In this document: in pieces, positions 47,780 to 60,594 of the stretch
Layout of the letters: each line of letters opens with the position of its first letter
How positions within the stretch are numbered: the stretch's first letter is position 1
NCBI RefSeq assembly: GCF_016859285.1
Contig: NC_053412.1
Coordinates: 1,501,289-1,565,288, forward strand
Direction of reading: 5' to 3'
Length of the DNA stretch: 64,000 bases
From: Xiphias gladius
Lineage: Eukaryota > Chordata > Actinopteri > Istiophoriformes > Xiphiidae
The notes under the pieces: generated by a model
What the model saw: the letters and a program-made list of their open reading frames with translations, nothing else
Database searches by the model: none
What the model was told of the DNA's origin: nothing
Program-made: the position numbers and the translations under genes

Positions 47780-48250
47780 ATTTAAAAAACAATGCGCATG
47801 CGTTAGAGTTTTTTTCCGGTTTGCCGAAGCGTTGGCTTTCGTTCGAACGAACGGGCCGCCATCTTTGACCGCCTCAACCGGTCTTTAACACATCATCCAC
47901 AGAAAATCAAGTTTCCGACGCCTCAATGTCCGCTGTTTTTTTTTTTTCACTTTTACGTTCAGTGTGTCCGACTAAACTACCGCGACCGTTAAAGCAAACG
48001 GCCGCTCACGCTCACGCGCGGCAGAGTTAGCGTTCTCCGCTCACCTTTAGCTCCGGAAGCGGACTGCTGCGCGTCGGCCAGTTTCTCCTCCGGACGCGAC
48101 GCTTCGCCTTTCTTTTTTTCTGCCGCGTTGCCCAGACGAAGCACTGCCGCGCAGGCATCGGGCGCCGAGCAGCGTTCGCCGGCGCCCGATGCCTGTTGTC
48201 TGCCAACAGTGACGCCGGAATGTCGCCGCAAGACGATGTCTCGTCTCTTC
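47780..48250. promoter_or_regulatory. CpG-rich promoter-like block with NRF1 and YY1 motifs
   Basis: TGCGCATGCG at 47793-47802 is a palindromic NRF1-type site. GCCGCCATCTT at 47855-47865 is a YY1 site (AAGATGGCGGC on the minus strand). A CpG-rich segment follows (47995-48245) with a minus-strand donor (AGCTAAAG then GTGAGC, exon edge about 48046). It could be the promoter and first exon of the Harbinger-derived gene on the minus strand, or an unrelated start. The minus-strand open frame 47989-48231 has no recognisable domain. Confidence 0.45.
48152..48195. repeat. Perfect GC-rich inverted repeat (16-bp arms, 12-nt loop)
   Basis: CAGGCATCGGGCGCCG (48152-48167) and its exact reverse complement (48180-48195) flank agcagcgttcgc. 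Such a stable hairpin in a promoter or leader may block scanning ribosomes or be a cruciform. Confidence 0.95.
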
Positions 48251-48939
48251 TGTCTGGTGCGACAGTTTTATTTTGGAGGTCTTAACCGGAAGTGTTAGTA
48301 TGTTATTACACATTAAACTACACAACTTGTCCCTTAGTGCATTTTTACAGGGTTTAAAACTATATCCCCGTCAGCCTATATATGTAATGATTTAAATTTT
48401 TATCAAATGTATGGATGTTTACTGTCTGAGAGTCTGCTCAAAAATGTTTAATGTGCTATTGTCTGGTCAAAAACCTCCTTTAAACAGTGATTTCGAACCT
48501 TTTCATTGGATAAACAAGGAGGAAAAAAAGAGGAGTTTAGTGGGTTTTCGAGGCAAATTGACAACAGTCTTGATGGATTTGTGTGTTTTGCTTCGCTTCA
48601 GTCTGGAATAGTGGTATAGGATAAAGATATTAAAAATCTTTTCTCCCTACCTGTCAGTGAATGGTCCAGTTGTAGGGTCAAGTTCTGTTGCTCCTGGGAA
48701 ATGAATATACCCTTCAGATACAAATGATCTGGATCCAAACCCCTCTTCTGTTTCCTGGAAAGAATTCAAACATTACGTCAAAACTATTGAGTTTTCCATG
48801 AACCGAAAAAGTTTTAAAATCTTCCTTTAGTAGTTTTTCTACTGTTGTCCTCATTGTTTTTTTAATCCCTTTATTAATGAATGTTTGTATGAAACAACAA
48901 TGCACACTCACAAAAAAAAAAAAAAAAAATGCAAGCAAC

Positions 48940-51900
48940 AGCCCGATGTGAAATAAATATCTTTTATTGTTTTCATCGTCATAGTCATAATTGTTGTAAT
49001 TATGAACACAGAGCTGTGGCAATACTCCAGAATTTTGCCAAAAAACAGCAACCATTCAACGGCACCGCTGCGTCTCTCAGGACCCAACCATGCATAAAAT
49101 CTCCCATTTAAAAAAAAGGTAAAATAAAAAATATATATTAAAAAATTATGCGTACCACTGATATACAGATCTGATATAAACAGGCGTATTGGTCACAAAC
49201 CAATTAGAATTATAAACATGGCTTCTTTTACAATACACAGAGACCAAACATGTGGGATATAAGTGTACTTTTCTTTAAAAAAAGGGTACATTTTCATTTT
49301 ATACATTTGTACATGATTTTTTATTTCATTTTCATTATTATTATTTTTAATGTTCTCACCCCCTACAGTCAGAATGCTCAAGGCATCTCGGGTGCAGTGT
49401 CCAATGAGCACAAATTGCAGTAAATGCACGTTTACAAACTCGCACGCACGCATACAAATTACACACACACACACATGCACGCGCGCGCACACACATACAC
49501 ACACCCAGGAGTGGCAGCAGTGGCTTTAGACACTATAGAGAGAGAGAGAGAGAGAACTACAGGTGTATCTTGGCGTTTGCAGGTGGCAAATACTGGTACC
49601 GAAGAGTTAATCCACTGTGGTGAACGAGGCCATCTGACGGTAAAAATGAGACATTACATTCATGTACAGGTCATTGCTAACACGCACACACACACACACG
49701 CACGCACACGCACACGCACGCACGCTCACACTCACACTTGTGTAAAAATAAAAAAAACAATAGTCTTTAAAATGTGCAAAGAAAAGGTCGCTGAACCGAG
49801 CTGCACGAGCGACAGCTGACGAGGAATCGTGAAAAAGCGTCGGTGAATAATCGATAGTGCATAACGGTGCGTATCAAGGTTGACCAGTGCTGGCGGCACT
49901 TCCGTCCCAGTCTCCGTCTGTACCGGACAGTTTACTGGTCGCCGCCTCAAACTCAACACAAGCGCTTATGTTTCCGTCTCTTTCCGGGAGCTTTGCTTGG
50001 TACCGTTTAGAAGACGCACAATGGGGCAGTTAGTTACAGTTTCCCGGGCAGGAGACGTTTCCACGGCCCGTGCAGATCCGCCGGGCGCGTTTTAGGCGCC
50101 TTCCGGGGGAAACCGCGGAGCGCCCGTTTCCTGGTTGGCAGCCCCGAGTCGCTCTCTCACCGGCCGCCCCGGGCGATTCAAGACACGGTGAGCAGAGGAG
50201 CAGCGACGGGTTTCCGGGTGCCATCGGCAACACGCGGCTCTTCGACGCCCTGTATTCTACAGAGCACCGCGGGCACACGTGCGTGCCCGTTCGTGGGATC
50301 GGCAATGTCCCTGCTGACCCCACATTTCGCGTTACCCCAATATTGCATTTCACGCCGGGAAGTGAATCGGGTCACCGCCGGGTAGTAAACTAAACCGGAA
50401 GTGTTGCCGTCACTCCAGCCGGCGGTGACAGAAAAGGGTTCAGGGCTGACGGGCCGTCTGCGCACGCGGTCGTGCCCACACACGTGCGGAGGGCGCTCGG
50501 CGACTCGGGGCCGCACCCGCGTGGAAGTGGTAGGCTGGCCCAGGAGGAGCTGCGCCAGGTGCAGGGTGCACGGTGGCGAGACGTTAGCCCCTCGTTTAAC
50601 AATCACGGGAACAAGCAACATTTTCCGCAGTGACGCTTCAGACTCAATCTGTGCGAAGAGCCAGATTGCCCCTTTAAGGAGCAGCACGCGCCGAGCGTCT
50701 GCTCCGCACGAGCTCCTCAGCACGCTGCTCTTCGACAGATGCCCATTTGTCTGATTTTACACCACCAGCCCCGACAGGCCAGAGGCTGCAGCCCTGCCCT
50801 CAGCCGGCGACTCTGCTGTGTCATGCACGGTCCGTCGGACTTTTACATCCGCATCGAGGTTATTCTGGGTAATCTGAGTATCATCATAACGTTTAAGTGG
50901 TGGAAAGTGAAGACGTTTCTCTACATGAATCTGTCTTCTCCAAATCTCCTCCCTGCAAAACTGTGTTTGCTTTGTAATTATGTTTTTGGCTTTGTCCAGT
51001 TAATAACTATCCATAGTAATTCATATTTAAGGCATTTTATCACAGGGCTGATAAGGAAAAAATGAGTTACGTAATCCAATCAAATCTTCAGTGTACATAT
51101 AATGAGCCTCTATTTTGGAGCAAGAGGTGGGACATTTAGTCCAACTAGCATATTGACTGCCGACAGAGCTGCCCCCTCCCCCCCAAAAAAGGCCAGGATT
51201 ATGGTCAACATCTAGCCAGGGGCCCCTGGTTGTAGCTTACTGGTGCATAATTGTGGAGCCAGCGCTGTGAACAACCTCTAGGCTTCAGTCATATTCTACA
51301 GACGCACATTACTGAAGCCCGGCCCGGGAGGAAACCGCAGCGAAAGCCGAGCAGGACACAACGGAGCGTCTGTGGTTTGGCTAAAGTGACGAGTTGACTG
51401 GCAACAACGGAGACTGCGGCGCCGGCTGTTTTTGCAGGACCTGTAAACGACTTCGAGCGTGAACCTGTTCCGTGGGAGTGCACGCGAGGCCAAAAAACAA
51501 CAAAAACATAACATGACACGCCTGACGCGATAAGGGTGCTCTGGTAGGGCACGGCGCTGCCTTGGCTGGAGAGCATGAAGGTACCAGTCGCAGCAGTGGA
51601 GCACGAAGAGACATTTTGACCGTAAATGTACCTGCTGGTTCGATGAGGAGCAGCTAGAAATGTCCCGGCTTACGGCTCTTCATGTCGCACACTTATTAAG
51701 TTTGAAATCTACTTGGGCAATAAAACTGACAACAGCGGGACAGCGTCATACAGCCAGATCTCTGGCCAATCAACTGTGAGCTTCTTGCCTTGCAGCACTG
51801 GATCAGCGCTCCTTCAAACACTCCTCTCTTGTTTCAGTGCTTCAAGTAATCAAGCGGTCTGCCACAGCAGGACTACAGGCAGTTTCTGGATGAAACATCA

Positions 51901-53759
51901 ACCGGGTACCGACTGAACTGCGTCCGTTGCACAGAGCCACCAAAAGGTCACATTCTCGGTTTTGTTTACGTACTTTTAAGCAGATATTTCCTCATTTAAA
52001 TAACAATTTTGTTCATCTCACAAGTGCATCTGACTCGTTTCCACTGTCAGTTCATCCAACCATTATTTTCCCTATTGACCGACCACTTGTTTACTCTGTA
52101 TTCTGTGAAAAATGTTCATCACCCTGTGCCAGAGCCCATAAGTGAGTTTACATAATCAAATGTCTTGCTTTGTCTGACCGAGAGTCCAAAACCCAAAGGA
52201 ATTCCATCTAGCTTCAAATGGGGAACTGGAACCTATGTGTTTTTTGTAATTTTTGCTTAAAAATGCTTAAACAATTAATAAAATTGTTGCCAAAAAATGT
52301 TCACTAGTTGATTTAGTGCTTTGTTTTATTTAGGATAAGTCCTTGTATGGCTTCTGCACTGTTTTTGCAGAATGACCTGTCTATACTACTGTATTAGACG
52401 CAGGATTTGAAATGAAATATTCTTAAATATTCCACCGCTAATTTGTATAAAACTGCCAGAATCTGAGCTGCTAAAAAGGACGACATTAGCACCAGTGACG
52501 TACCAGCACAAGTCAGCATTAAACAGCGATGAACTGACTCTCTGGTGGAAACTTCCTCACAGATAATCCACCTCAATCCCCAAGAGAGAGACCGATCTGC
52601 CCTGGTTGAAGACGTCAACCGATCTGACCACTGAATACTTCGAGAAGCAGAGGAGACGAGGGTGCAGTCGAAAAGTCGAAGAAAAAAAAAGAAATCAACA
52701 CATCCGAACACTGTTCCCGCCTCTAAAGTACCAATCCATGTCTGAGTACCGGTTGCTATGTGAAACTTACATTTTTTCACCAGCCACTTCTCACTATTAA
52801 ACCAGCACAGCAAGTTTTCCCAAACAAAAAGTCTGAAGGGTATTTGGTTACCGGGCCAACAAATCAAATGAGCCGAGCTGAGGCGGGATCCCATCTCAAA
52901 TACCAGGAGTCTCTGATACAGAAAAGGCAAAAAACGGACATTACTGCTGAACTGAGATCAGCCGGATTTGGGCTAACGGTGCCAAGGCAGTTTATCCAGG
53001 AGGCAAAACAACACTGAGAACTTCTGCGACTAAGGACGACGGAGATTATCCACGAACTCAAGACCCATTCCTACACTGCGTTTAAAAACAGAAAAGGCAC
53101 ACGGCAAAGAACGAAGATGGGGGGGGATTACAGACAGTAAAGCAGAGACAAAACATTTCATCTGAGAGACCAGACCAGAAGGTGAGTGGAAACTGTTTTT
53201 GGGGAGTGTTCTCTGCGTCTGGGATATAGTTTCGTCTATAGCAGCGGGCCCAGGTCATCACCATCGCTCTGGGTTTTGGCATCAGACTACATTCTGGGGT
53301 CGGGTCAGCGAGATGGGGGAGCAGAGCCACTCGGGGGTCAGGCATCACCTCCTGTAGGTCCACAACACCGACACTATCCCACTCCAAAACGTTTGAAGAG
53401 AGAAACCGTACAAACATAAAAAAGGAGACGTTTTCAAATAGTCGTTTTTCATCGCTTCAGGAGGAAGTGCTCAACCCCTCCTCTTTTGACAAATTAAGGT
53501 GCAACTTGCGGAGAAAAATAAAATAAAAATTCATGTCTTCTATGGCAGCCTCATTCAAACGGAGACAGGAGGAGCAGGTACGCGCCACCCCCCGCCTACA
53601 CACCCCACCTTCTTCCAGCCAGTTCTTCCTGGTCTAATGCGGTTTCAGCTTGGAGGTGGAGGGAGCGGGGGTCGGAGGCAGAGACGCCTTCTTCAGGTAA
53701 GGCCGTGTCTGGCAGTTCGGCAGGCGGGCGGGCGGGGGTTCAAAGGTTCGGGGGTCAGG
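48940..53759 (-). other. Probable long 3'UTR of map3k2 ending near 48.95 kb
   Basis: No conserved coding sequence is found between the map3k2 stop and a minus-strand AATAAA at 48963-48968 (TTTATT on the plus strand), which is followed on the minus strand by a long T run and TG-rich sequence, as expected downstream of a cleavage site. Mammalian MAP3K2 transcripts also have very long 3'UTRs. The stretch contains CA repeats (about 49460-49503 and 49682-49735), a (GA)n run (about 49538-49555), a CpG-rich block (50.04-50.72 kb) and a family B repeat (about 52.15-52.32 kb). Nearer TTTATT sites (for example about 52325) could end shorter transcripts. Confidence 0.4.
50040..50720. promoter_or_regulatory. 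CpG-dense block of unknown role
   Basis: About 680 bp of GC- and CpG-rich sequence (for example ggccgccccgggcg, ctgcgcacgcggtcgtg). A plus-strand donor-like GTGAGC starts at 50188. ORFs of 107-181 codons run on both strands, as expected in CpG-rich DNA, and none resembles a known protein. It may be a promoter island of an unrecognised transcript or a GC-rich patch in the map3k2 3'UTR. Confidence 0.35.
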
Positions 53760-56700
53760 TTAATGTACAAAGATGTGCCTCAGTAGCTCATCAGCAGACG
53801 GACGCTGCTTTGTCTCTACAAAGATCCGTTTGAGAAACTCTCGGCAGTAGTCCGACACGTGGGCTGGGAGAACCGGGTTAGTGGGCTGGGTGGCGATCTT
53901 AAAGATGGCCGCCATGGCCTCGAACTCTGCCCATGGGGGTCGTTGGGTCAGCATCTCCACAACGGTGCAGCCGACACTCCTGAGGGGAAAAAAATGGCTG
54001 TTAAAATGAGGATAATCGAACCCAGATCAACATTTCATTTTTTAAAGGGATGAAAGGCATCTTAATCTTAAATGGCATTACAACTTATTCCACTGGCAAA
54101 ATCTAAAATCTTAGTTAATACAATTTTTCGTGCACGTTTTGTCTTTGCAGCTCTGAATTTTAGATTCAAGCCACCTACAAGAGATGTGATAAATCCAGGG
54201 CTTCCCCACAGTGTTTTATTCGACTAATATCATAAAAAAACAAATACACTTTAGTACTTTTTCCCAGAAAAAGAAGAGCACAGGCACCTATCACACAGCA
54301 AAAACTATGCTAAGAGTGGCTGTTGTTAGGTTGGCCACCTATTAACTGAAATGACGAGGACAGTTTTGGAGAAACCTGGAAATCTATCTAAGGCGAGGAC
54401 GTGTATGGCCTCACCAGATGTCGGCCTTCCTGCCGTAGCCCTCTCCACTGATCACTTCCGGGCTCATCCAGTAGGGGGTGCCGGTCACCGACTTGATGCC
54501 TGTTCCTGACAGACAGATGGTCTGCAGCCGCCGGCTGGCCCCGAAGTCTCCCAGCTTCACGTTACCCACCGAATCACGAAGGATATTGGCTCCTGAACAG
54601 ACAGAGACAGAGAGAGAGTTTTGTTGTAGGTCAAACACATCAACCTGCCTTTCTAGCTGTGTGTTTTTAAGTTTTCTAAATACTCTAAACTAAAAAAATA
54701 GTCCACCTCACCTTTGATGTCTCTGTGGACGATCATGTTGCTGTGCAGGTAGGAAACCCCTTCCAGGATCTGCCGGGTGTAGCGGCGTGTCACCTTTTCC
54801 GTCAGTGCTCCGTACGACTTCAGCTGGTCCTTAATGGAGCCCTGAGGGCCGCGAACATGGAAAATAAATGCCAACAAAAATCTGGCTTTGCTATTTAATG
54901 TCACGCATCTGTGTAAAAAGCAAATATTAGCAGCGATATCCTCAAGATTTCTTATTCTTTTACCCTCAAATATTGATATTGTCTTAAAGGCAAACTGTGT
55001 CCATGTTTGGCTTTAATACACACTACAACAATGCTGAAATGTGACCCCTCCACAGTGAGCTAGTTTCTGCTTTGGGACAATAAGTAAGCAACGATATACC
55101 CCGTGGAACATACGTTCAGATTCTTTTAATCATTTATTTCTCAATTAAATCTTCATGATTTACATATTACCTTCACGGTACAGAGTAAGTGAGTAAATGA
55201 GCACTCACGCCAGGCATGTACTCCATGAAAATGGACAGCGTTCGCTCCATCGTGTCTCGCAGACAGCCGTAATACTGGACAATCCGCTCGTGGCACAGGT
55301 TCTTCAGAAGCTGGATTTCACACTCCAACGCGCTCACCTCCTACATGAGAGGAAAAAAAAAAAACCATCACAAACAATCATCTTTTCCTGCCAAGCCGTT
55401 GTTTTTCCCGGCTACAGAACACGATGAACCAGGGATGCACAGTCTAAATTGAAAAGCCCAGACAGCAGACAAGCATTACCGCAAATCTTAACTACTACAG
55501 AGCAGGTTCTCACCTTGCTGGTCTCCGGACTCTCCGGGTCAAACTGGACCTGTTTGACTGCCAATTCCCGTCCAGTATCGGCGTCATAACAGAGGAAAAC
55601 CCGTCCAAAGGCACCCTGACCCAGAAGCTTTCCCAGCCGCCAGTTGGTTGGAGCACGTGGAGCTGGAGGCAAACATCAGATACAATTCAATCTCATGGTG
55701 AGAACCCTTGTGCACCTGTTGCACTGGCGGATGAAATCAACACGGGGACTCACAGCGGCTGGGTGGACTGATGTCCATGACGGAGAGGGTGGGAGCAGTA
55801 GTCGGATTGTGGTTGGGCTCAATGTCGCTGCCCCTCCGCGGCCTTCTGGCAGGACCCGGGGCCTCTTCCAGGTCGGGGGTGAAGACGCTGCTGCCGCTGC
55901 TGGTGCTGGGCGACTGCTCGGTTGGACTAAAGCTGACCGGCGAGCGGAAACCGTGAACCTGCGTTCGCCGAGCCCGAGGGAAGGTCTTCCTCCCTGCCGT
56001 GCAGAGGAAGAGGAGGAGAAGCAACAATGAAGAAACAATATTTTTATCTTATTTAAAAAGTCTTATTGTTTTAGTGTCAAAAAGAAAAAGCTGCCCACCA
56101 TCACTGTAGTCCTGAAGGCCGAAGGGAATGCCATAGCGTCGAGGATACGTTCCCCCTTTCCCCGACTTCTCAAACACTGGGATGTCGTACTCTGCAGAGG
56201 AAGAGGAGGACGTTGATGAAGAAGCCACAACAACACAGTTCTTATTAAGATAAAAAGGCACATAAGAGAAGTGACATCCAGCAGCTGCAGGTGGGCGGAA
56301 TTCATTTGCTTTCAACGGGGATTTCGGCACCAGTGCGGGGGTATTCTGGGTTTAGTGTTCAGTCAGTCTCTCTCTGCTTGTAAGACTTTGTTTTATGCAC
56401 ACAGGAAAACCAGCTTTTAAGTCAGCATGTATTTTATTTTTTTGGTCTTTTCAGTCCAGAGTCAGAGGTCAACCTGCAGAGTCTATGCTACTCATTTTCT
56501 TTTTCTTCCCGACACGCTGTTTCATGACATCTTTTTGCAATATTTTTTATTCTACGCTCGAAGCTGTTGTTTCGCACAGTGTCACAGTAACGCTATTCTT
56601 GACTTAGCTGCAAACACGCCCACGTGCGCATTTACCTGGAAAGTCCTGGTGGTTGTCTGGGTAGCTCTGTGCTCTAGGCATCCTGGACTTTGGGTAGTCA

Positions 56701-59700
56701 CTGCATGAAGACACATGCAACAAGCAAGTATGTTAGTATCTGACTTCAAGCTTTATTTCATTATTTGCAGTGTTGTTTCAAATAACAAGTCATCTGTCCA
56801 TATTTGCTACAAAGTTTTAATGCGTGTGTACTAGACTCGTGCATTGAAGAGCTTTCTTACGCAGGAAAATATAGCTAATCTCTGTATCTGCAGATGCTCA
56901 ATATCAAATTACTCTGATCTGCCATTATTAGAGAACAGATGTAAACACAACACCAGGCCTAGTTTCTGATGATCCCTTAAGTGGACTGTTGTATAATTGA
57001 AAATACAGAGCTCCTGACCTGTCCAGTGGGCTGTCTAAGGAGGGACAACTTCCAGACGCAGAGTTCTCCGGACTGCTCATGGACAATGGGTCCAACATCT
57101 GGAGAAAACAAAGAAACTCAGAAAAAGACACTCGCATACTACCAGTCCATACATTGTCTACAGTGCAGGACTCTCAAAAGCCCAAATTTACGACCACACC
57201 TACAAGCGTGACGACTGCACGTGCGTGGAACACGTCCATATGGACGGACAACCGCTGTGGTATGTACAGAACCACATGTGCGTCCGCCGTCTGCCCTGGT
57301 GTTTGCACCCGGGTCCGTTTTGGAGTATGTCAGGGACTTAACATTGCCTCCACAGTGGCGGGCACACCACAAAGTACAGTGGTCGCAAATGGGCGAAGAG
57401 GAAGAAACAAATAACTTTCATAAAATCATAAAAGCTTGTTCAGCTTTTAAAGGCTAATGTAAAGGTCGCGGTGATTCAGAGAGTCACCGGCCCCTGGGTC
57501 CTTTAGCAGCCAAATATGAATCTCTAGGACAATATTACTTCTAAATGATGGATGGTTTCCTGATTAAGCAGCTGGTGGAAAATCAAACCTACAAGCCGTT
57601 AACAATATGTTAGAAATAAGACTTTGCTTTCTTAAATGCACAACACTGCAAAACGTGCCACAGTTTTCATTTTTGAAAACCAAACACTGATCAAACACAG
57701 GAGCTTTCAGCACATTTCAGCTTGGCAAAATAACTACTGCATCCAATACACCACGGCTCCTCTTATTGTAATAAATACTAAAGCTGACATTCCTGAGCGG
57801 GGGTACCTGGTCCATGCTCTCAGGAATGAACTCTCCCTCGCTGTTGATGCTGGTGAAGGAGCCGTTCCTCGCCACCTGCTGGAGAGCGTCGGGAATGTAT
57901 CCCGGAGGAGGAGAGCTGCGATCCGTCGAATGGGAACCTGAGGTTGGTTGAAGAGTGGGAACCACGTTAAAGAGAAATAGTTTCATCTGTGATACTTCTT
58001 TTATAAACATCTGTTGGATTAGCTTGTGTGAACGACACTATAATTACACCAGAGGTTTGGTAGCAAAGGTAGCAAAAGGGACAAAATAATAACCTAAATT
58101 TTGAGTTGGATGGTAACATCTGAGTTTGTTTATTGCCTGTGCATCTCTATTTAAAACCATTTCAGGGTAGTTTGACCAAGAGACATTATTCACCTATCAA
58201 AGCCGGCAGACTCTTCTTGTCAGCAACCCTGAATCCTGTGTTGTCCAGCTCCTCGTGGGACGGCAAGAGGTCCATACTGGAAGAGGAGTTCTGTAGCAAA
58301 AGAGAAACAAAACTGGCTGTTGACATTTCAGGGACAAAATCCAATTTGAACACATAGACGTTTTTTTAAACAATTACAACACGGCAGGGAAAGTCAGGAG
58401 ACAACTCCTTTATTTGCATCCCATTTTTAAGTTTAACTTTGTCTGCCAAGAGATTCTCTCATGAATAGATTCAAAAACAAAAAAATGGAAAGAAAAGTGT
58501 AAATAGACAGTTTTAAATTACTTGCTATATTTTCTCTCTCTGTACTATCCTTTGAAAAACAGAAAAGCAAAGCTGCTCTGACGCTGTCTAAAAGTCAAAT
58601 AGAAGCTCTTGCCTGGGAGAAATACTAAACTTTTCTTATTGTGATATGAGGCTGGATATCATCATCTTACATCATCAATGAGGTGATACGGAGTCACTGT
58701 CTGGTGGTCAATCAGACTCAAAACGCCCTTGGAAGACTTTACATTATGTCTGGTATGATGGTCATTATCGCAGAATCAAAAAAAAGGGTCTCTTCTTATT
58801 GCTAATACTTCTGTGTAACTGTGTTAAAGCCAAGCATAACACTTGGGATTAAAATCAATACAGAGGGTTCTTCCCCTGATGTTTGAAAGAATCCGGGAGC
58901 TGCCGACCTGAGAGGAAATCTGGAGCACCAGGAGGATCTTCAGGCTCTTCATGTGAACGCTGCGATCCAGCAGCTCCACGGCCTTGTCCAGGTCGTCCTG
59001 AGTGGTCAGCGGAATCACCAGCTACGAATAGAAAGACAACCTTGGTTTGGATATCCATTTTTTAACGTGTCATTAAATATCAGAATTAATTTAGAATTAT
59101 TCAGGCCTTCGAAGTCTTTTAGCTTCGTACCTCATTGTTGGTGTAGTGAAGGTCCATCGTCTGACCGAAAGCCACTTTAGCTTTTGACCTCAGGTCGTCG
59201 AGCTTGACAGGTCGAGGGAACTGCAAGATTCTGAAGAGGAGAACAAATATCAGAGGTCAGGAGGGCACAGCTACAGGTCTGCACTGCTGGCAATAAAGGG
59301 ATGAACATGGTCAAAGCCTCACCTCTTCTCCCCTTTGAACTCGAACTTCACTCTGACGTCGTTCTGTTGAAAAGTCACATAAAATTCAGCAAAAGACAAA
59401 GAGCATGTGAGTAGATAAGATGCCCGATGAATGAACACTGACAGGTGAGGATTAAACAGAAACAGTGGCTTTAGACCACAGAACAGTTTCTGCAAGACTC
59501 AGGGTGAGAAATGACTCGTTTCACCGAGCATTGTTTGCCCCATTGATCTGCTTTTTCAATTAATTTGGGACATTTGGGCTGAAAATACATTAACTGTTGT
59601 TCATATTTTAACATAGTTCACAACATTCTATCAAGAAATTATGAAAATCTAACAGCAATCACAAAATTGTGGCAATCAACTAAAGAAAGAAACCAGTGCA

Positions 59701-60487
59701 TTTTACTAGAAGACGCTTCCCTGGTTTCTAAACTGGTCTCTTTGTATTATAACTTGCTGTCGGAACATTTTATCAGTTTCACATTAAGAGCCCCCGCTTC
59801 CCCGGAAGGCCTTTCCTGTGAAATGTAGTTATTATACTGTAATTTTGTTAAATATAAGAGGCTTTTGTCACCTAATTTTTGCCTTGACCGTCACTTTATG
59901 TTCTCTGACTAGCGTCGTGGTATATTTACTCATGGAGCCGTTACCTGGTTCTTGGGCGAGGAGGCTTTGGGTTTGCCCAAGTCCGACAGGAACATGGCAG
60001 GACGGCTAGAGCGGTGCAGTTCGACCAAGTCCTGCATGATCGAGTTCAACGCCTCCTGCTCATCTGAGTGACAACAAAATTTCAGTCTATTTAACAGATT
60101 TTACTTCATCAAAATTGGACGAAAATTACAGTGAATGGACAAAATCCAGTTGGTCAGCTTGGGTAAAAAGAACATTACTATACACATTTTATTTCTATAT
60201 AAATTTGGTGGATTTGATTTTCTACAGCTCTTTTGCAAATTTTAAATTTTTTAAAACTAAAAAAATATGACAGAAAAATGCTTTCCATCTTTCTTTCAAG
60301 ACCTGCAGTAGTAACACGTTATTTTTCACTTGCATAGAAGCACATAACACAGAGAATTATTGTAAGCTAAAGATGTCAAAGATACATTGTTCAGAGAGAG
60401 AGAGAGCGAGAGAGAACATTCCTTGGGGCTGTAGGTTTGACAAAAGACAAAGTTGGCTTAGAGCCAAACAGCAGCGCTATCTTTAAA

Positions 60488-60518
<31 letters not shown>

Positions 60519-60531
60519 TACCCATCATCAT
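53760..60531 (-). CDS. map3k2: MAP3K2 (MEKK2) serine/threonine kinase, complete (16 coding exons, 632 aa)
   Basis: MEKK2 phosphorylates MEK5, MKK4 and MKK7, feeding the ERK5 and JNK pathways. Coding exons on the minus strand: 60522-60531, 59945-60063, 59323-59363, 59131-59230, 58908-59021, 58194-58290, 57807-57937, 57019-57098, 56636-56700, 56099-56191, 55754-55993, 55514-55662, 55209-55340, 54712-54841, 54415-54592, 53760-53979 (1899 nt, all phases agree). The PB1 domain (about 43-123) includes [10 protein letters not shown] and [17 protein letters not shown]. The linker contains [10 protein letters not shown] and a conserved [19 protein letters not shown]. The kinase (about 371-628) shows GQGAFGRV (378-385), catalytic Lys 400, HRDIKGAN (496-503), DFG (516-518) and [10 protein letters not shown]. 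The end LLRHIFVH and the linker match MAP3K2, not MAP3K3, although the [11 protein letters not shown] start also resembles MAP3K3. Human MAP3K2 is 619 aa. Confidence 0.96.
60488..60521. repeat. (CA)n microsatellite touching the map3k2 start-exon donor
   Basis: On the minus strand the intron begins GTATGTATGTGTGTG, so the repeat merges with the 5' splice site of the start exon. Confidence 0.95.
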
Positions 60532-60594
60532 GGCACGGCGATTGACCCAGGAGGCCAGGAAAGAGGATTCTCCCATCAAAGGGATTCCTTTCTC
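60522..60594 (-). other. map3k2 start-codon exon (5'UTR plus 10 coding nt)
   Basis: This exon lies between a TCCTTTTGCTGTTGCAG-type acceptor and donor GTATGT. It ends ATG ATG ATG G, so the start codon (60529-60531) is the first of three tandem ATGs and only ten coding bases precede the intron. The exon is open in frame upstream, and an ATG at 60574-60576 would add a 15-residue extension beginning MGESSFLASW. The family start (MDDQQALNS in human) favours the short form. Confidence 0.75.

Noticed and set aside
50178-50723. 181-codon minus-strand ORF in a CpG block
   Set aside because: No domain, signal peptide or splice support. Overlapping plus-strand ORFs of similar length show this is a base-composition effect.
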